A stretch of DNA of 6,557 nucleotides from Nitrososphaera sp. UBA217. GTDB lineage: Archaea; Thermoproteota; Nitrososphaeria; Nitrososphaerales; Nitrososphaeraceae. The DNA lies in the NCBI GenBank assembly GCA_002501845.1, contig DAOL01000007.1, forward strand, positions 1 to 6,557, written 5' to 3'. Numbering within the stretch: position 1 is the stretch's first letter; each line of letters opens with the position of its first letter. Under the pieces are notes generated by a model. It ran no database searches. It was not told the DNA's origin and saw nothing but the letters and a program-made list of their open reading frames with translations. Shown piece after piece: positions 1 through 6,361 of this stretch. The position numbers and the translations under genes were made by a program.

Positions 1-558
1 ACAATGAAAGCTACATTTTATGCCAACGATGGTACAATAGGGGACCAGTTTACAATTGACAAATCGCCTTCCACTACCGTAGTGAAAGATGTGTGGGCTT
101 CAAGCATGAATACTGCAGATTATATAAACAACTACCAGCTCAAAGTCGGAGAAAAGATAACAGACGTGGCAAGACAAGGAGTGAAACTCGACGACATGAC
201 GATGTACCTCAAATCAAACACTACAGTAGGAACATTGAGAGCAGACCTGATCGACCTAAGTACAAATGCACTTGTAGCAGTCTCTACAAACAGCATAGCG
301 AGGTCGGCTATCACGACGACTGCATATCTGCCGTACACATTCACCTTCCCTGCTGACACAATAACGCCAAACAGCAATTTTTTCGTTGGTCTAGAGTGCG
401 TCAGTTGTAATTCAGGCAAAGTATTTGCCGCAGATTACAAGAACGGCGACCCGTATCCTCTCGGAAACATGACGATGTACAGGTCTGGAGCTTGGATTAC
501 ACTGTCAAAAGACATGAAAGGCTCGGCGACATACGAAGTCCCTAACTATATCTCCTAA
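1..558 (+). CDS. 3' part of a probable surface or secreted beta-sandwich (jelly-roll) protein, open at the left edge
   Basis: The reading frame is open from base 1. An ATG at 4 is the first in-window start, but no promoter or ribosome site can be judged, so the gene probably begins upstream. The 184 residues from that ATG are rich in Thr, Ser, Asn and aromatic residues, with alternating hydrophobic strands. Residues 60-130 (strand with MTMYLKSN, then GTLRADLIDL, then a YTFTFP strand and NSNFFVGLE) follow the rhythm of carbohydrate-binding-like jelly-roll domains found in extracellular archaeal and bacterial proteins. This is pattern resemblance, not a verified family match. Two N-glycosylation sequons occur (NTT near 72, NMT near 155), plus a close Cys pair (132 and 135). 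There is no membrane segment or anchor at the C-terminus. It shares a strand with the aminopeptidase gene but is separated from it by 167 bases and a separate promoter, so no operon is implied. Confidence 0.7.
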   Translation, partial: TMKATFYANDGTIGDQFTIDKSPSTTVVKDVWASSMNTADYINNYQLKVGEKITDVARQGVKLDDMTMYLKSNTTVGTLRADLIDLSTNALVAVSTNSIARSAITTTAYLPYTFTFPADTITPNSNFFVGLECVSCNSGKVFAADYKNGDPYPLGNMTMYRSGAWITLSKDMKGSATYEVPNYIS

Positions 559-635
559 GTCATTTTGGGTGCAGTTGAATTTGCCACGCATAACCCGTCT
601 TTGCAACAGAACTCCGGGCATGATAGCTTATATCT

Positions 636-649
636 TATCGCTAGCGATA
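636..649. promoter_or_regulatory. Perfect 14-base palindrome in the aminopeptidase upstream region, possible operator
   Basis: The sequence TATCGCTAGCGATA equals its own reverse complement over all 14 bases; the flanking bases (T and T) do not extend it. It lies about 40 bases before the TATA-like box at 687-697 and 77 bases before the aminopeptidase ATG, in non-coding sequence. It also sits directly after an A/T-rich stretch (CTTATATCTT, 628-637) that could be an alternative TATA box. A dimeric helix-turn-helix regulator site is one reading. With no second copy in the window, the function is a guess. Confidence 0.35.
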
Positions 650-686
650 TTGGGACGAAAAATCAGTCTCATGAGGCGTCGGGATA

Positions 687-697
687 CCTTTATTTTG
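687..697 (+). promoter_or_regulatory. TATA-like box of the M1 aminopeptidase gene
   Basis: The stretch CCTTTATTTTG is centred near 692. Archaeal transcription normally starts about 25 bases downstream of the TATA centre, which here falls near 717-720, leaving a leader of only about 6-9 bases before the ATG at 726. There is no Shine-Dalgarno sequence in the bases before the ATG (TTAGCGCTTACACCA), which agrees with a leaderless or near-leaderless message. Confidence 0.5.
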
Positions 698-725
698 TCA
701 AACCTTACGATTAGCGCTTACACCA

Positions 726-3191
726 ATGCATACCCACGGTGAGGACGAAGGCAGGAAAAAGTTCGAGTTACCAGGCAGTAAACCGCATTATCCTCCGTCG
801 CTTCCATTCGCGATCACCCACATGCGACTTGCGATAGAGCCAGACCTGCAGGAGCGCTCGATCACCTGCGAGCAGAAATTGTCAATCACCATCCTTCAAG
901 ATACCGACGTGATTCAACTTGACGCGGCCGAATTGCAAATAAAGTCAATCTCTGCTGGAAGCAAGCTAGAATTCCGCAGCCTTGATGATAAACTAATAGT
1001 AAAGCTGGGCAGGAGAATGAAGGAGGGGAGCAGGATCGAGCTTGCCATTGCATACACTGCAAAGCCCCGCCAAGGGTTCTATTTCGTAACGCCTGACAAG
1101 CATTACCCTGACAAACACCTGGAAGCCTGGACTCAGGGGGAGGCCACTCAGGCAAAGTATTGGTTCCCCTGTATCGATCACCCTCAGGTGAAATTTACAA
1201 GCGAAATTTCAGTCACTGTTCAATCAGGATTTACCGCGATTTCAAACGGCAGATTACATAAAGTTGAGCAGCGGGGCAAGAAACAGGTTTACCATTGGTC
1301 CGAATCAAACCCACACCCGGCCTACCTTGCTTCGGTAGTCGTGGGCAAGTACGCCGAGATAAAAGAGGGTAGCTTGCAGTACTATGTCCCGCCGGAAAGA
1401 AAGCAGGACGCACCAAGGTCGTTTGACCAGACGCCCAAGATGGTCAAGTTCTTTGAAGAGTATCTTGGCGTAAAATACCCTTATGAAAAATACGCGCAGG
1501 TGGTGGTGCAGGATTTCCTCTATGGCGGCATGGAAAACTCTAGCTGCACTACTTTGACGCTCGACACGCTGCACGACAAAAGGGCGCACCTTGACTTTAC
1601 AAGCGATTATCTGATATCGCACGAGCTGGCACATCAATGGTTCGGTGACCTTGTCACCTGCAGGGACTGGCAGCACATCTGGCTCAACGAGGGATTTGCC
1701 ACCTACTGCGAGGCGCTTTACTGGGGGGCAAGCAGGGGCAACGACGAATTTCAATATCATATGATGCAGATGGCTGACGATTATTTCGAAGAAGCAGGAA
1801 CCAGGTACACTCGGCCTGTCGTGACCAAAGTGTACAAGCACCCAGACGACCTCTTTGACAGGCACACCTACGACAAGGGCGGGTGCGTGCTCCACATGTT
1901 ACATCATCACGTAGGCGATATCTACTTCAGGAGATCGCTCAAGACGTACCTCCAGCGCTTTGCCAATGGCACAGCCGAGACTGACGATCTAAGAAAGGTG
2001 TTCGAGCTGGAGACCGGAAAGAGCCTGCAACAATTCTTTGACCAGTGGGTTTTCAGGGAGGGTCACCCCGAGCTCAAGGTCGATTTTTTACATGATAGCG
2101 ACAGTGTGAAGATAAAGGTGGAGCAGGCACAGTTTGCCGATCCGTTTGAATTTGCGCTTGATGTAAAGTTGGCGTTTGCAAGAAGCAAAAAAACCCATAC
2201 GTTCAAGATCTCTGAAAAAGAGAGCGCATTTCAGATCCCGGTCGACAGCGAATTGGAGTGGTTCTCTATCGACCCGCAGTTCAAGATTCTCAAGACGATA
2301 TCGATCAAAGCACCAAACGAGATGCTTGTAAGGCAACTCAACGACGGGGATACTGTCACCGAAAGGGTTGAAGCGGCCCGCGCCCTCAAGGACAAGTCCT
2401 CTGATACGGTCATCGACGCGCTGAAGGAGGCAATTCTACATGACAAGTTCTGGGGAGTTGCGGCGGAAGCCGCAAAGACGCTTGGCGCGATCAGGACCGA
2501 CTATGCCTATGAGGCGCTCAAGAAATGCCTTGCAGTCAAGCACCCCAAGGCAAGGCGCGCCGTTGTAAAGGCGATAGGCGAGTTCAGGAAGGAGGAGACA
2601 TTGGAATTGCTCAGGCCAGTGCTACAAAAGGACGAAAGCTACTTCGTAGAATCCGAGGCGGCTACTGCTATGGGAAAGACAAAGAGCAGGCAGGCAATTA
2701 CAATACTGAAAAAGGCTACTGAAACTGACACTTTCCAGAACATTGTCGCTCAGGGCGCTATTGCTGGATTAAAAGAGTTTGCCGGCGATAAAGAGATCGC
2801 CGAGTTTTTGGTGGAAAAGAGCAGATACGGCAACCACCACAGGACAAGAGAAGCGGCCACCTTTGCTCTTGGCAAGTTTGTAGACAGCCATGCAGTATTT
2901 GATCATCTGAAATCCTTGCTGACTGATAGGTGGTTCCGCGTGCGCATCAATGCATGCAGGGCGCTTGCCGATGCCGAACTGACAAAGGCGATTCCAGATC
3001 TAGGGTGGGTGGCCGAACACGACCTTGACCAAAGGGTTAAGAGAGTCGCCGAAGAGTGCATAAACATAATCAAGGATGCTACAAAGAAGCCAAAGGAAGT
3101 CGCCCAAATGAGAGAAGAGCTTGATAGGGTCAAGTCAAAGAACCTGGAGCTACTGCAAAAGGTAGATAGGCTCGAGCGCGAGCTACGCTAG
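726..3191 (+). CDS. M1-family zinc aminopeptidase with C-terminal HEAT repeats and coiled coil
   Basis: This metallopeptidase removes N-terminal amino acids from peptides and is probably cytoplasmic, as no signal peptide or membrane segment is visible. Of 821 residues, 25-200 form the N-terminal beta saddle. The catalytic domain covers about 200-445 and carries GGMEN at 267-271 (the family's GAMEN substrate-binding loop), the zinc site HELAH at 299-303 with third ligand E322 in NEGFA, and the probable transition-state Tyr382 in TYDKGG. Residues 447-530 look like the beta-sandwich domain III. About 545-785 hold seven or eight helical pairs of roughly 31 residues typical of HEAT repeats, in place of the usual helical domain IV. 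Residues about 790-821 are a charged heptad-like coiled coil. All catalytic residues are present, so activity is expected. The ATG at 726 fits the TATA box; Met33 is a less likely alternative. The 3' end overlaps the convergent hydrolase gene by 9 bases. Confidence 0.95.
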   Translation: MHTHGEDEGRKKFELPGSKPHYPPSLPFAITHMRLAIEPDLQERSITCEQKLSITILQDTDVIQLDAAELQIKSISAGSKLEFRSLDDKLIVKLGRRMKEGSRIELAIAYTAKPRQGFYFVTPDKHYPDKHLEAWTQGEATQAKYWFPCIDHPQVKFTSEISVTVQSGFTAISNGRLHKVEQRGKKQVYHWSESNPHPAYLASVVVGKYAEIKEGSLQYYVPPERKQDAPRSFDQTPKMVKFFEEYLGVKYPYEKYAQVVVQDFLYGGMENSSCTTLTLDTLHDKRAHLDFTSDYLISHELAHQWFGDLVTCRDWQHIWLNEGFATYCEALYWGASRGNDEFQYHMMQMADDYFEEAGTRYTRPVVTKVYKHPDDLFDRHTYDKGGCVLHMLHHHVGDIYFRRSLKTYLQRFANGTAETDDLRKVFELETGKSLQQFFDQWVFREGHPELKVDFLHDSDSVKIKVEQAQFADPFEFALDVKLAFARSKKTHTFKISEKESAFQIPVDSELEWFSIDPQFKILKTISIKAPNEMLVRQLNDGDTVTERVEAARALKDKSSDTVIDALKEAILHDKFWGVAAEAAKTLGAIRTDYAYEALKKCLAVKHPKARRAVVKAIGEFRKEETLELLRPVLQKDESYFVESEAATAMGKTKSRQAITILKKATETDTFQNIVAQGAIAGLKEFAGDKEIAEFLVEKSRYGNHHRTREAATFALGKFVDSHAVFDHLKSLLTDRWFRVRINACRALADAELTKAIPDLGWVAEHDLDQRVKRVAEECINIIKDATKKPKEVAQMREELDRVKSKNLELLQKVDRLERELR

Positions 3192-3965
3192 AAATTCGGC
3201 TATAATCCTGTTGAACAGCTCTGGCCGCGCAAAGTGCGGGCGGTGGCCACAATTTTCAAGCATGACTATCCGGCAATTTTTCATCTTGACAAACGGCTCG
3301 ACGAACTTTACTGGGATCATGTAATCCTCCTCGCCCCAAATGAGCAGCGTGGGCGCCCTTATCCTGTGCAGACGGTTGTTCAGTCGCGGGGCCCGCGCGC
3401 TTCCTGCTAGCGCGGACAGGAATGCCTCCTTTGCGCCCGGCATTAACAATTTCTGATAAACGAGCTGTGCGTATGAATCGTCAACAGGCTTGTTGTCCAA
3501 CACAAAGAGCGCCTGTTTGACCTCGTGCGCTGATCTTGCGTTTATCACCTTGACGTATTTCCGCAGGGCCGGCGACCCCTTGAACGAGTGGGGAAGCGCA
3601 CCAGCCGGACTTATCAGCACAAGTTTCTTTATAAGAGAATAACGGTTTATCGCGACTTCGGCCGCGACCTGGCCGCCAAGCGACGAGCCCACTATCGACA
3701 CTTGCCCCAGCTGCAAGCGCTTCAAGAACCGGACGACAAATTCCCTATAAAACTTGATCGTATAGTTCATTTTCGGCTTGTCGCTCAGCCCGAACCCCGG
3801 CAAATCGACTGCGATCACCCGCAGACTTTTTGCCAACTCGCCAATGTTGTTTGTCCAGCTTTCAATAGAGCCGCCAAGCCCGTGGATGAGCAGCACAGGA
3901 TGGCCGCTGCCGGCATCGACGTAACAAGTGCGCATATTTCCAACCGGTACAAAATGGTAGTCCAA
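3183..3965 (-). CDS. Alpha/beta-fold hydrolase with intact catalytic triad
   Basis: This is a soluble 260-residue enzyme of the alpha/beta hydrolase fold, the usual length for single-domain members. Visible landmarks are the oxyanion-hole HG (28-29, in LLIHGLGG), the DLPGFGLSD segment (54-62), the nucleophile elbow GSSLG (93-97, Ser95), the acid Asp214 in GEEDYMIP and the catalytic His241 in NCGHRPH. A cap-like helical insert spans about 125-195. Relatives include C-C bond hydrolases, esterases and epoxide hydrolases, and the substrate cannot be read from sequence. The start is TTG (3965-3963), immediately after and in the same frame as the TAA of the acetyltransferase gene. An ATG at Met11 (3935-3933) is possible, but it would cut into the first beta strand. 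No Shine-Dalgarno is evident, so translation probably depends on reinitiation. It is the last gene of the four-gene operon. Confidence 0.9.
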   Translation of the reverse strand: MDYHFVPVGNMRTCYVDAGSGHPVLLIHGLGGSIESWTNNIGELAKSLRVIAVDLPGFGLSDKPKMNYTIKFYREFVVRFLKRLQLGQVSIVGSSLGGQVAAEVAINRYSLIKKLVLISPAGALPHSFKGSPALRKYVKVINARSAHEVKQALFVLDNKPVDDSYAQLVYQKLLMPGAKEAFLSALAGSARAPRLNNRLHRIRAPTLLIWGEEDYMIPVKFVEPFVKMKNCRIVMLENCGHRPHFARPELFNRIIAEFLA

Positions 3966-4841
3966 TTATTGGGTGGGCGTGTGTTTTGCCGTAAATACTT
4001 TATTGTAGAGCAAGAACTGTTCCTCTTCTTTTATCATGAATTTTTCAATGAAAGACGTCAGGCGCTTGCTGTCGTGGCATACAAGCTGGAGTCCCTCAAA
4101 TCTGCCGTCAAGGTAAACGTTGGTCACAAATGAGACTAGGTGACGAAGTGGGCCGGCAGATGCAGCGTCAAGATATACTATTTGCAGGATGTTTGTCCTG
4201 TCCCAGTAGCCATGCCTGTTGATTATTGCGACGCCGTTAACAGGACCACCCGTCACTATTACGCGTCGTTCCCTTATGAAATCACGGAGCGCTTTTTTGT
4301 TGAGCGAGTACCAATGCCACGACTTCACATACCTTCTTGCAGACAGACTATAAATCTTGGAATGCTGCAAATATTTCCAGGTGACATCAAGCTCATCGAT
4401 GGTCGCCAGCCTAGCGCCCGACTTGATCCTGCTCGGCCTGCCGCCGGCGCTGTAGTACGCCCACCTTGAAACAACTGCAAAACCGCTCTTTTCCATCATG
4501 CGCTGCGACGCAACATTTGTCACGTCTACGATTGCAAACGCCTGACGCGTCCCCTTCTGTCTGGCGTATTTCGTCATTTTTGTGATGAGTTGTGTCGCTA
4601 TCCCTGATCGCCTGTAGTTAGGGTGCACTCTCACCCCTTCAAGCCACACGCTCTTGCCGTCAGGACATATCGCCAGGTGCGACATCCCGATCTTTCTACT
4701 GCCGTCCTCGACGACTAGCAGCTGACCGCTTTTGTACCAATAGTTCCATACTCTGTCGATATAGTCGCCCCATCCGAAGGTGTTTACGCAAAAACTCAGG
4801 ATTTCTTCCCTATCTGACTTGACAGCTGGCCTGATCCTCAA
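3966..4841 (-). CDS. Two-domain GNAT-family N-acetyltransferase
   Basis: A 291-residue protein that opens with the classic GNAT start (MRIRPAVKSDREEIL) and carries the acetyl-CoA pyrophosphate-binding motif A at about 67-85 (LEGVRVHPNYRRSGIA, with RRSGIA at 77-82), followed by the N-x-x-S/A-x-x-x-x-E-K-x-G-F signature near 109-121. It should transfer an acetyl group from acetyl-CoA to an amine; the acceptor is unknown. Residues about 145-291 form a second alpha/beta region without an obvious motif A, possibly a degenerate second GNAT domain, which would make it nearly twice the usual single-domain length. The start is TTG (4841-4839), which overlaps the TGA of the upstream gene as TTGA. The next internal Met would remove the first strand and helix, so the TTG is convincing. 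Its TAA stop is followed directly by the hydrolase start. Two-domain GNATs also exist in other pathways, so no pathway is claimed. Confidence 0.88.
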   Translation of the reverse strand: MRIRPAVKSDREEILSFCVNTFGWGDYIDRVWNYWYKSGQLLVVEDGSRKIGMSHLAICPDGKSVWLEGVRVHPNYRRSGIATQLITKMTKYARQKGTRQAFAIVDVTNVASQRMMEKSGFAVVSRWAYYSAGGRPSRIKSGARLATIDELDVTWKYLQHSKIYSLSARRYVKSWHWYSLNKKALRDFIRERRVIVTGGPVNGVAIINRHGYWDRTNILQIVYLDAASAGPLRHLVSFVTNVYLDGRFEGLQLVCHDSKRLTSFIEKFMIKEEEQFLLYNKVFTAKHTPTQ

Positions 4842-5515
4842 TTCCCTTTAGCAGCTGCTTCCATCTCGTGCATCAGGGTTGTGACGAACTGCCTGACTCC
4901 GTTGATAAAGTCAAGGGCGCCGGCAAGCGAGTCAGTCTCGTTGAATATCGTGACCACATACGAATGCGTGTCAAACTGACTAATGCGCATATCGTTCCAG
5001 AATTTTTGGGACAACTCACTTCCTGTCTTGGAAGTAAGCTGTATTGCGTCCATCGGGTTCTTGTGGCCGAAATACCTACCCGCAAGCGTTGGTATGTTGT
5101 CAATCCTGTCCAGCTTTGTCAGCATCATGTGAATGTCTTCCGTGCCAGTCACGATAGAGTGGAACACCACTCTTACGGCGTAGATGTCGCTTTCAATATT
5201 GACTTTCAAATGTTGTTTGAGTGAGGCAGCCACGAAGTGGAGGCACGATACTGTCTCCTGATCCGGGTTTTGCAGTGTGTTAGGGTAGCTCATGACCTGC
5301 AGTATTTTGAACGGAAGCACGTTTGACTGCACCGGCGCGATGCGAAAGCCCTGCTTGAAAAATGACATTGTGCCCTGCATTGGGTGGTTCCCCTGCTGCA
5401 GCCGGCTTGCACTAAAGCCTTCAGACTCGCTAAATGCAGAGTTCAGTCTCTCTGTATCAAGTATTGCTTGTTTGAAATAAAGCTGCACGTTAAACTGGGT
5501 GATGTGGATGTCCAC
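4838..5515 (-). CDS. Conserved-looking protein of unknown function, 225 residues
   Basis: I do not recognise this family. The protein is soluble, with no signal peptide or membrane segment, and looks mixed alpha/beta. An N-terminal strand (HITQFNVQLYF) is followed by a polar linker (about 20-50), a strand-rich middle (about 50-130) and a C-terminal helix (about 198-222, LAGALDFINGVRQFVTTLMHEM). No metal-binding or nucleotide-binding motif is apparent. Tandem-like phrases such as VVFHSIVTGTEDIHMML and YVVTIFNETDSLAGAL hint at a repeated strand-turn-helix unit, which is speculative. The start is GTG (5515-5513), directly after the deaminase TAA and in the same frame; no other start lies upstream, and the next Met is at 46. 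The upstream sequence GGCAGTGA, eight bases before the GTG, is at best a weak Shine-Dalgarno. Its position between deaminase and acetyltransferase genes with no gaps supports a real, co-translated gene. Confidence 0.82.
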   Translation of the reverse strand: MDIHITQFNVQLYFKQAILDTERLNSAFSESEGFSASRLQQGNHPMQGTMSFFKQGFRIAPVQSNVLPFKILQVMSYPNTLQNPDQETVSCLHFVAASLKQHLKVNIESDIYAVRVVFHSIVTGTEDIHMMLTKLDRIDNIPTLAGRYFGHKNPMDAIQLTSKTGSELSQKFWNDMRISQFDTHSYVVTIFNETDSLAGALDFINGVRQFVTTLMHEMEAAAKGN

Positions 5516-6046
5516 TTACTTGTTCACTGCCTTTGCCGACGACTCTGGATCTGCAGGAATGATTGTAAGCCAGGGCTTTAGCAGATCGGTGTTCAGCTTT
5601 ACCAGCTCAATGTTCGCTTCCTTCAGCAGCTGGGAGCCGTCCTCCGGGTAGTCAGCAATAACAACTATTCTCATTATGCCGACGGTTATCGCCATCTTGC
5701 TACACTCTATGCAGGGCGCGAAGGTAGAATATAACGTGGCGCCTCTTGTGCTGCCTGCATTGCCAAACAGTGCGCACTGCATTATCGCGTTTGCCTCTGC
5801 GTGGGTGCACATGCATCGGTCGAGCCCTTCGCCTGACTTGATCTCGCCCTTTACCCGGGCCATGCATCGGGGGCAACCGCCTTCAAAGCAGTTCTTTATC
5901 CCTGGCGGTGTCCCGTTGTAGCCTGTGGCTATTTGCCTGTTGTTTTTTACAATGACTGCGCCAATGTGACGGGTCAGGCAGTTTGAGCGAAGCTTTGCGA
6001 TCTCTGCCTGCAGCATGAAATATGTGTCCCAGTCTGGCCTATGCAT
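5516..6046 (-). CDS. Deoxycytidylate (dCMP) deaminase, ComEB/DCD-like
   Basis: This is a zinc-dependent cytidine-deaminase-fold enzyme that hydrolyses dCMP to dUMP plus ammonia, feeding thymidylate synthesis in the cytoplasm. The 176 residues match the family length. The N-terminus (RPDWDTYFMLQAEIAKLRSNC) and the HIGAVIVKNN and GYNGTPPG segments are typical. The catalytic zinc site is His82-Ala-Glu84 in THAEANAI plus Cys112 and Cys115 in PCIEC; Glu84 is the proton shuttle. Further cysteines at 53, 58, 61, 78 and 80 (NCFEGGCPRC and DRCMCTH) resemble the region that binds a second, structural zinc in some family members. The ATG at 6046-6044 precedes the conserved RPxW motif, so this start is preferred over Met11. 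A TATA-like box gives an almost leaderless message. It is the first gene of the operon. No thymidylate synthase or dUTPase gene lies nearby in the window. Confidence 0.93.
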   Translation of the reverse strand: MHRPDWDTYFMLQAEIAKLRSNCLTRHIGAVIVKNNRQIATGYNGTPPGIKNCFEGGCPRCMARVKGEIKSGEGLDRCMCTHAEANAIMQCALFGNAGSTRGATLYSTFAPCIECSKMAITVGIMRIVVIADYPEDGSQLLKEANIELVKLNTDLLKPWLTIIPADPESSAKAVNK

Positions 6047-6067
6047 CCGCTAGCAGTAACCGCAAAT

Positions 6068-6080
6068 GCTATAAAAATCG
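6068..6080 (-). promoter_or_regulatory. TATA-like box of the deaminase-hydrolase operon
   Basis: Read on the minus strand the sequence is CGATTTTTATAGC, centred near 6073. A start site about 25 bases downstream falls near 6048, two bases before the deaminase ATG at 6046, so the message should be leaderless. No Shine-Dalgarno precedes the ATG. The box sits in the 39-base gap after the small lysine-rich protein gene, so the operon can be transcribed independently of that gene, although read-through from it is not excluded. Confidence 0.6.
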
Positions 6081-6085
6081 TTATA

Positions 6086-6346
6086 CTAGTTAGCGGCCGC
6101 GCCTTCTTCAAGGACGCCTTGCTTTTCCTTCTTTTTGCCGCGATCGCCGGCCTTCTTGCTCATGCTGTCAACTGTTCCTAACTCGAAGACATAACGAATA
6201 CCCTCTGCCCTCATTCCTGGTGAGAGCATAATGTTCATCTTTTCAACGTCGCTCCTTACGTAATCCTCGGAGTGCTTGTTGGTGCGGGCCACGACGTACT
6301 GGAACGACTCGCTCCTATACTTGTGGATTTCATATACCTGCCCCAT
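6086..6346 (-). CDS. Small protein of unknown function with lysine-rich tail, 86 residues
   Basis: I do not recognise this family. Residues 1-60 look folded and amphipathic (YEIHKY, a FQYVVAR strand, a helix around SEDYVRSDVEKMNIML, then IRYVFELGTV). Residues about 61-76 are strongly basic (SKKAGDRGKKKEKQ), followed by a short Ala/Gly/Glu tail. The basic stretch could bind nucleic acid, but no motif proves this. There is no signal peptide or membrane segment. The start is ATG (6346-6344). It has the same direction as the downstream operon, 39 bases away, but that operon has its own promoter. An A/T-rich stretch on the minus strand near 6388-6399 is a weak candidate promoter that would give a leader of about 20 bases containing one arm of the inverted repeat at 6362-6383. 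The codon pattern and the hydrophobic periodicity favour a real gene over an antisense artefact. Confidence 0.7.
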   Translation of the reverse strand: MGQVYEIHKYRSESFQYVVARTNKHSEDYVRSDVEKMNIMLSPGMRAEGIRYVFELGTVDSMSKKAGDRGKKKEKQGVLEEGAAAN

Positions 6347-6361
6347 AGGCTTTTATCGGTG

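Noticed and set aside
1644..1658. Inverted repeat GGTGAC-CTT-GTCACC
   Set aside because: It encodes the conserved GDLVT segment just after the zinc motif of the aminopeptidase, so symmetry by coding coincidence is enough to explain it.
1305..1895. Long open frame of 196 codons antisense to the aminopeptidase
   Set aside because: It lies wholly within the catalytic domain coding region, has no family motif, and follows from the codon bias of the real gene.
3588..4133. Plus-strand open frame of 181 codons across the hydrolase-acetyltransferase junction
   Set aside because: It is antisense to two genes with intact active-site or cofactor motifs; its translation is Arg/His/Gln-rich with no domain pattern.
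3966..4841. Pseudogene hypothesis: GNAT and hydrolase as one gene broken by a TAA
   Set aside because: Each half has complete conserved motifs and normal family length, and the same stop/start style recurs at another junction in the operon, so two intact genes are more likely.
4868..5224. Plus-strand open frame of 118 codons opposite the unknown 225-residue protein
   Set aside because: The minus-strand gene fits precisely between its operon neighbours, while this frame has no promoter, no context and no recognisable pattern.
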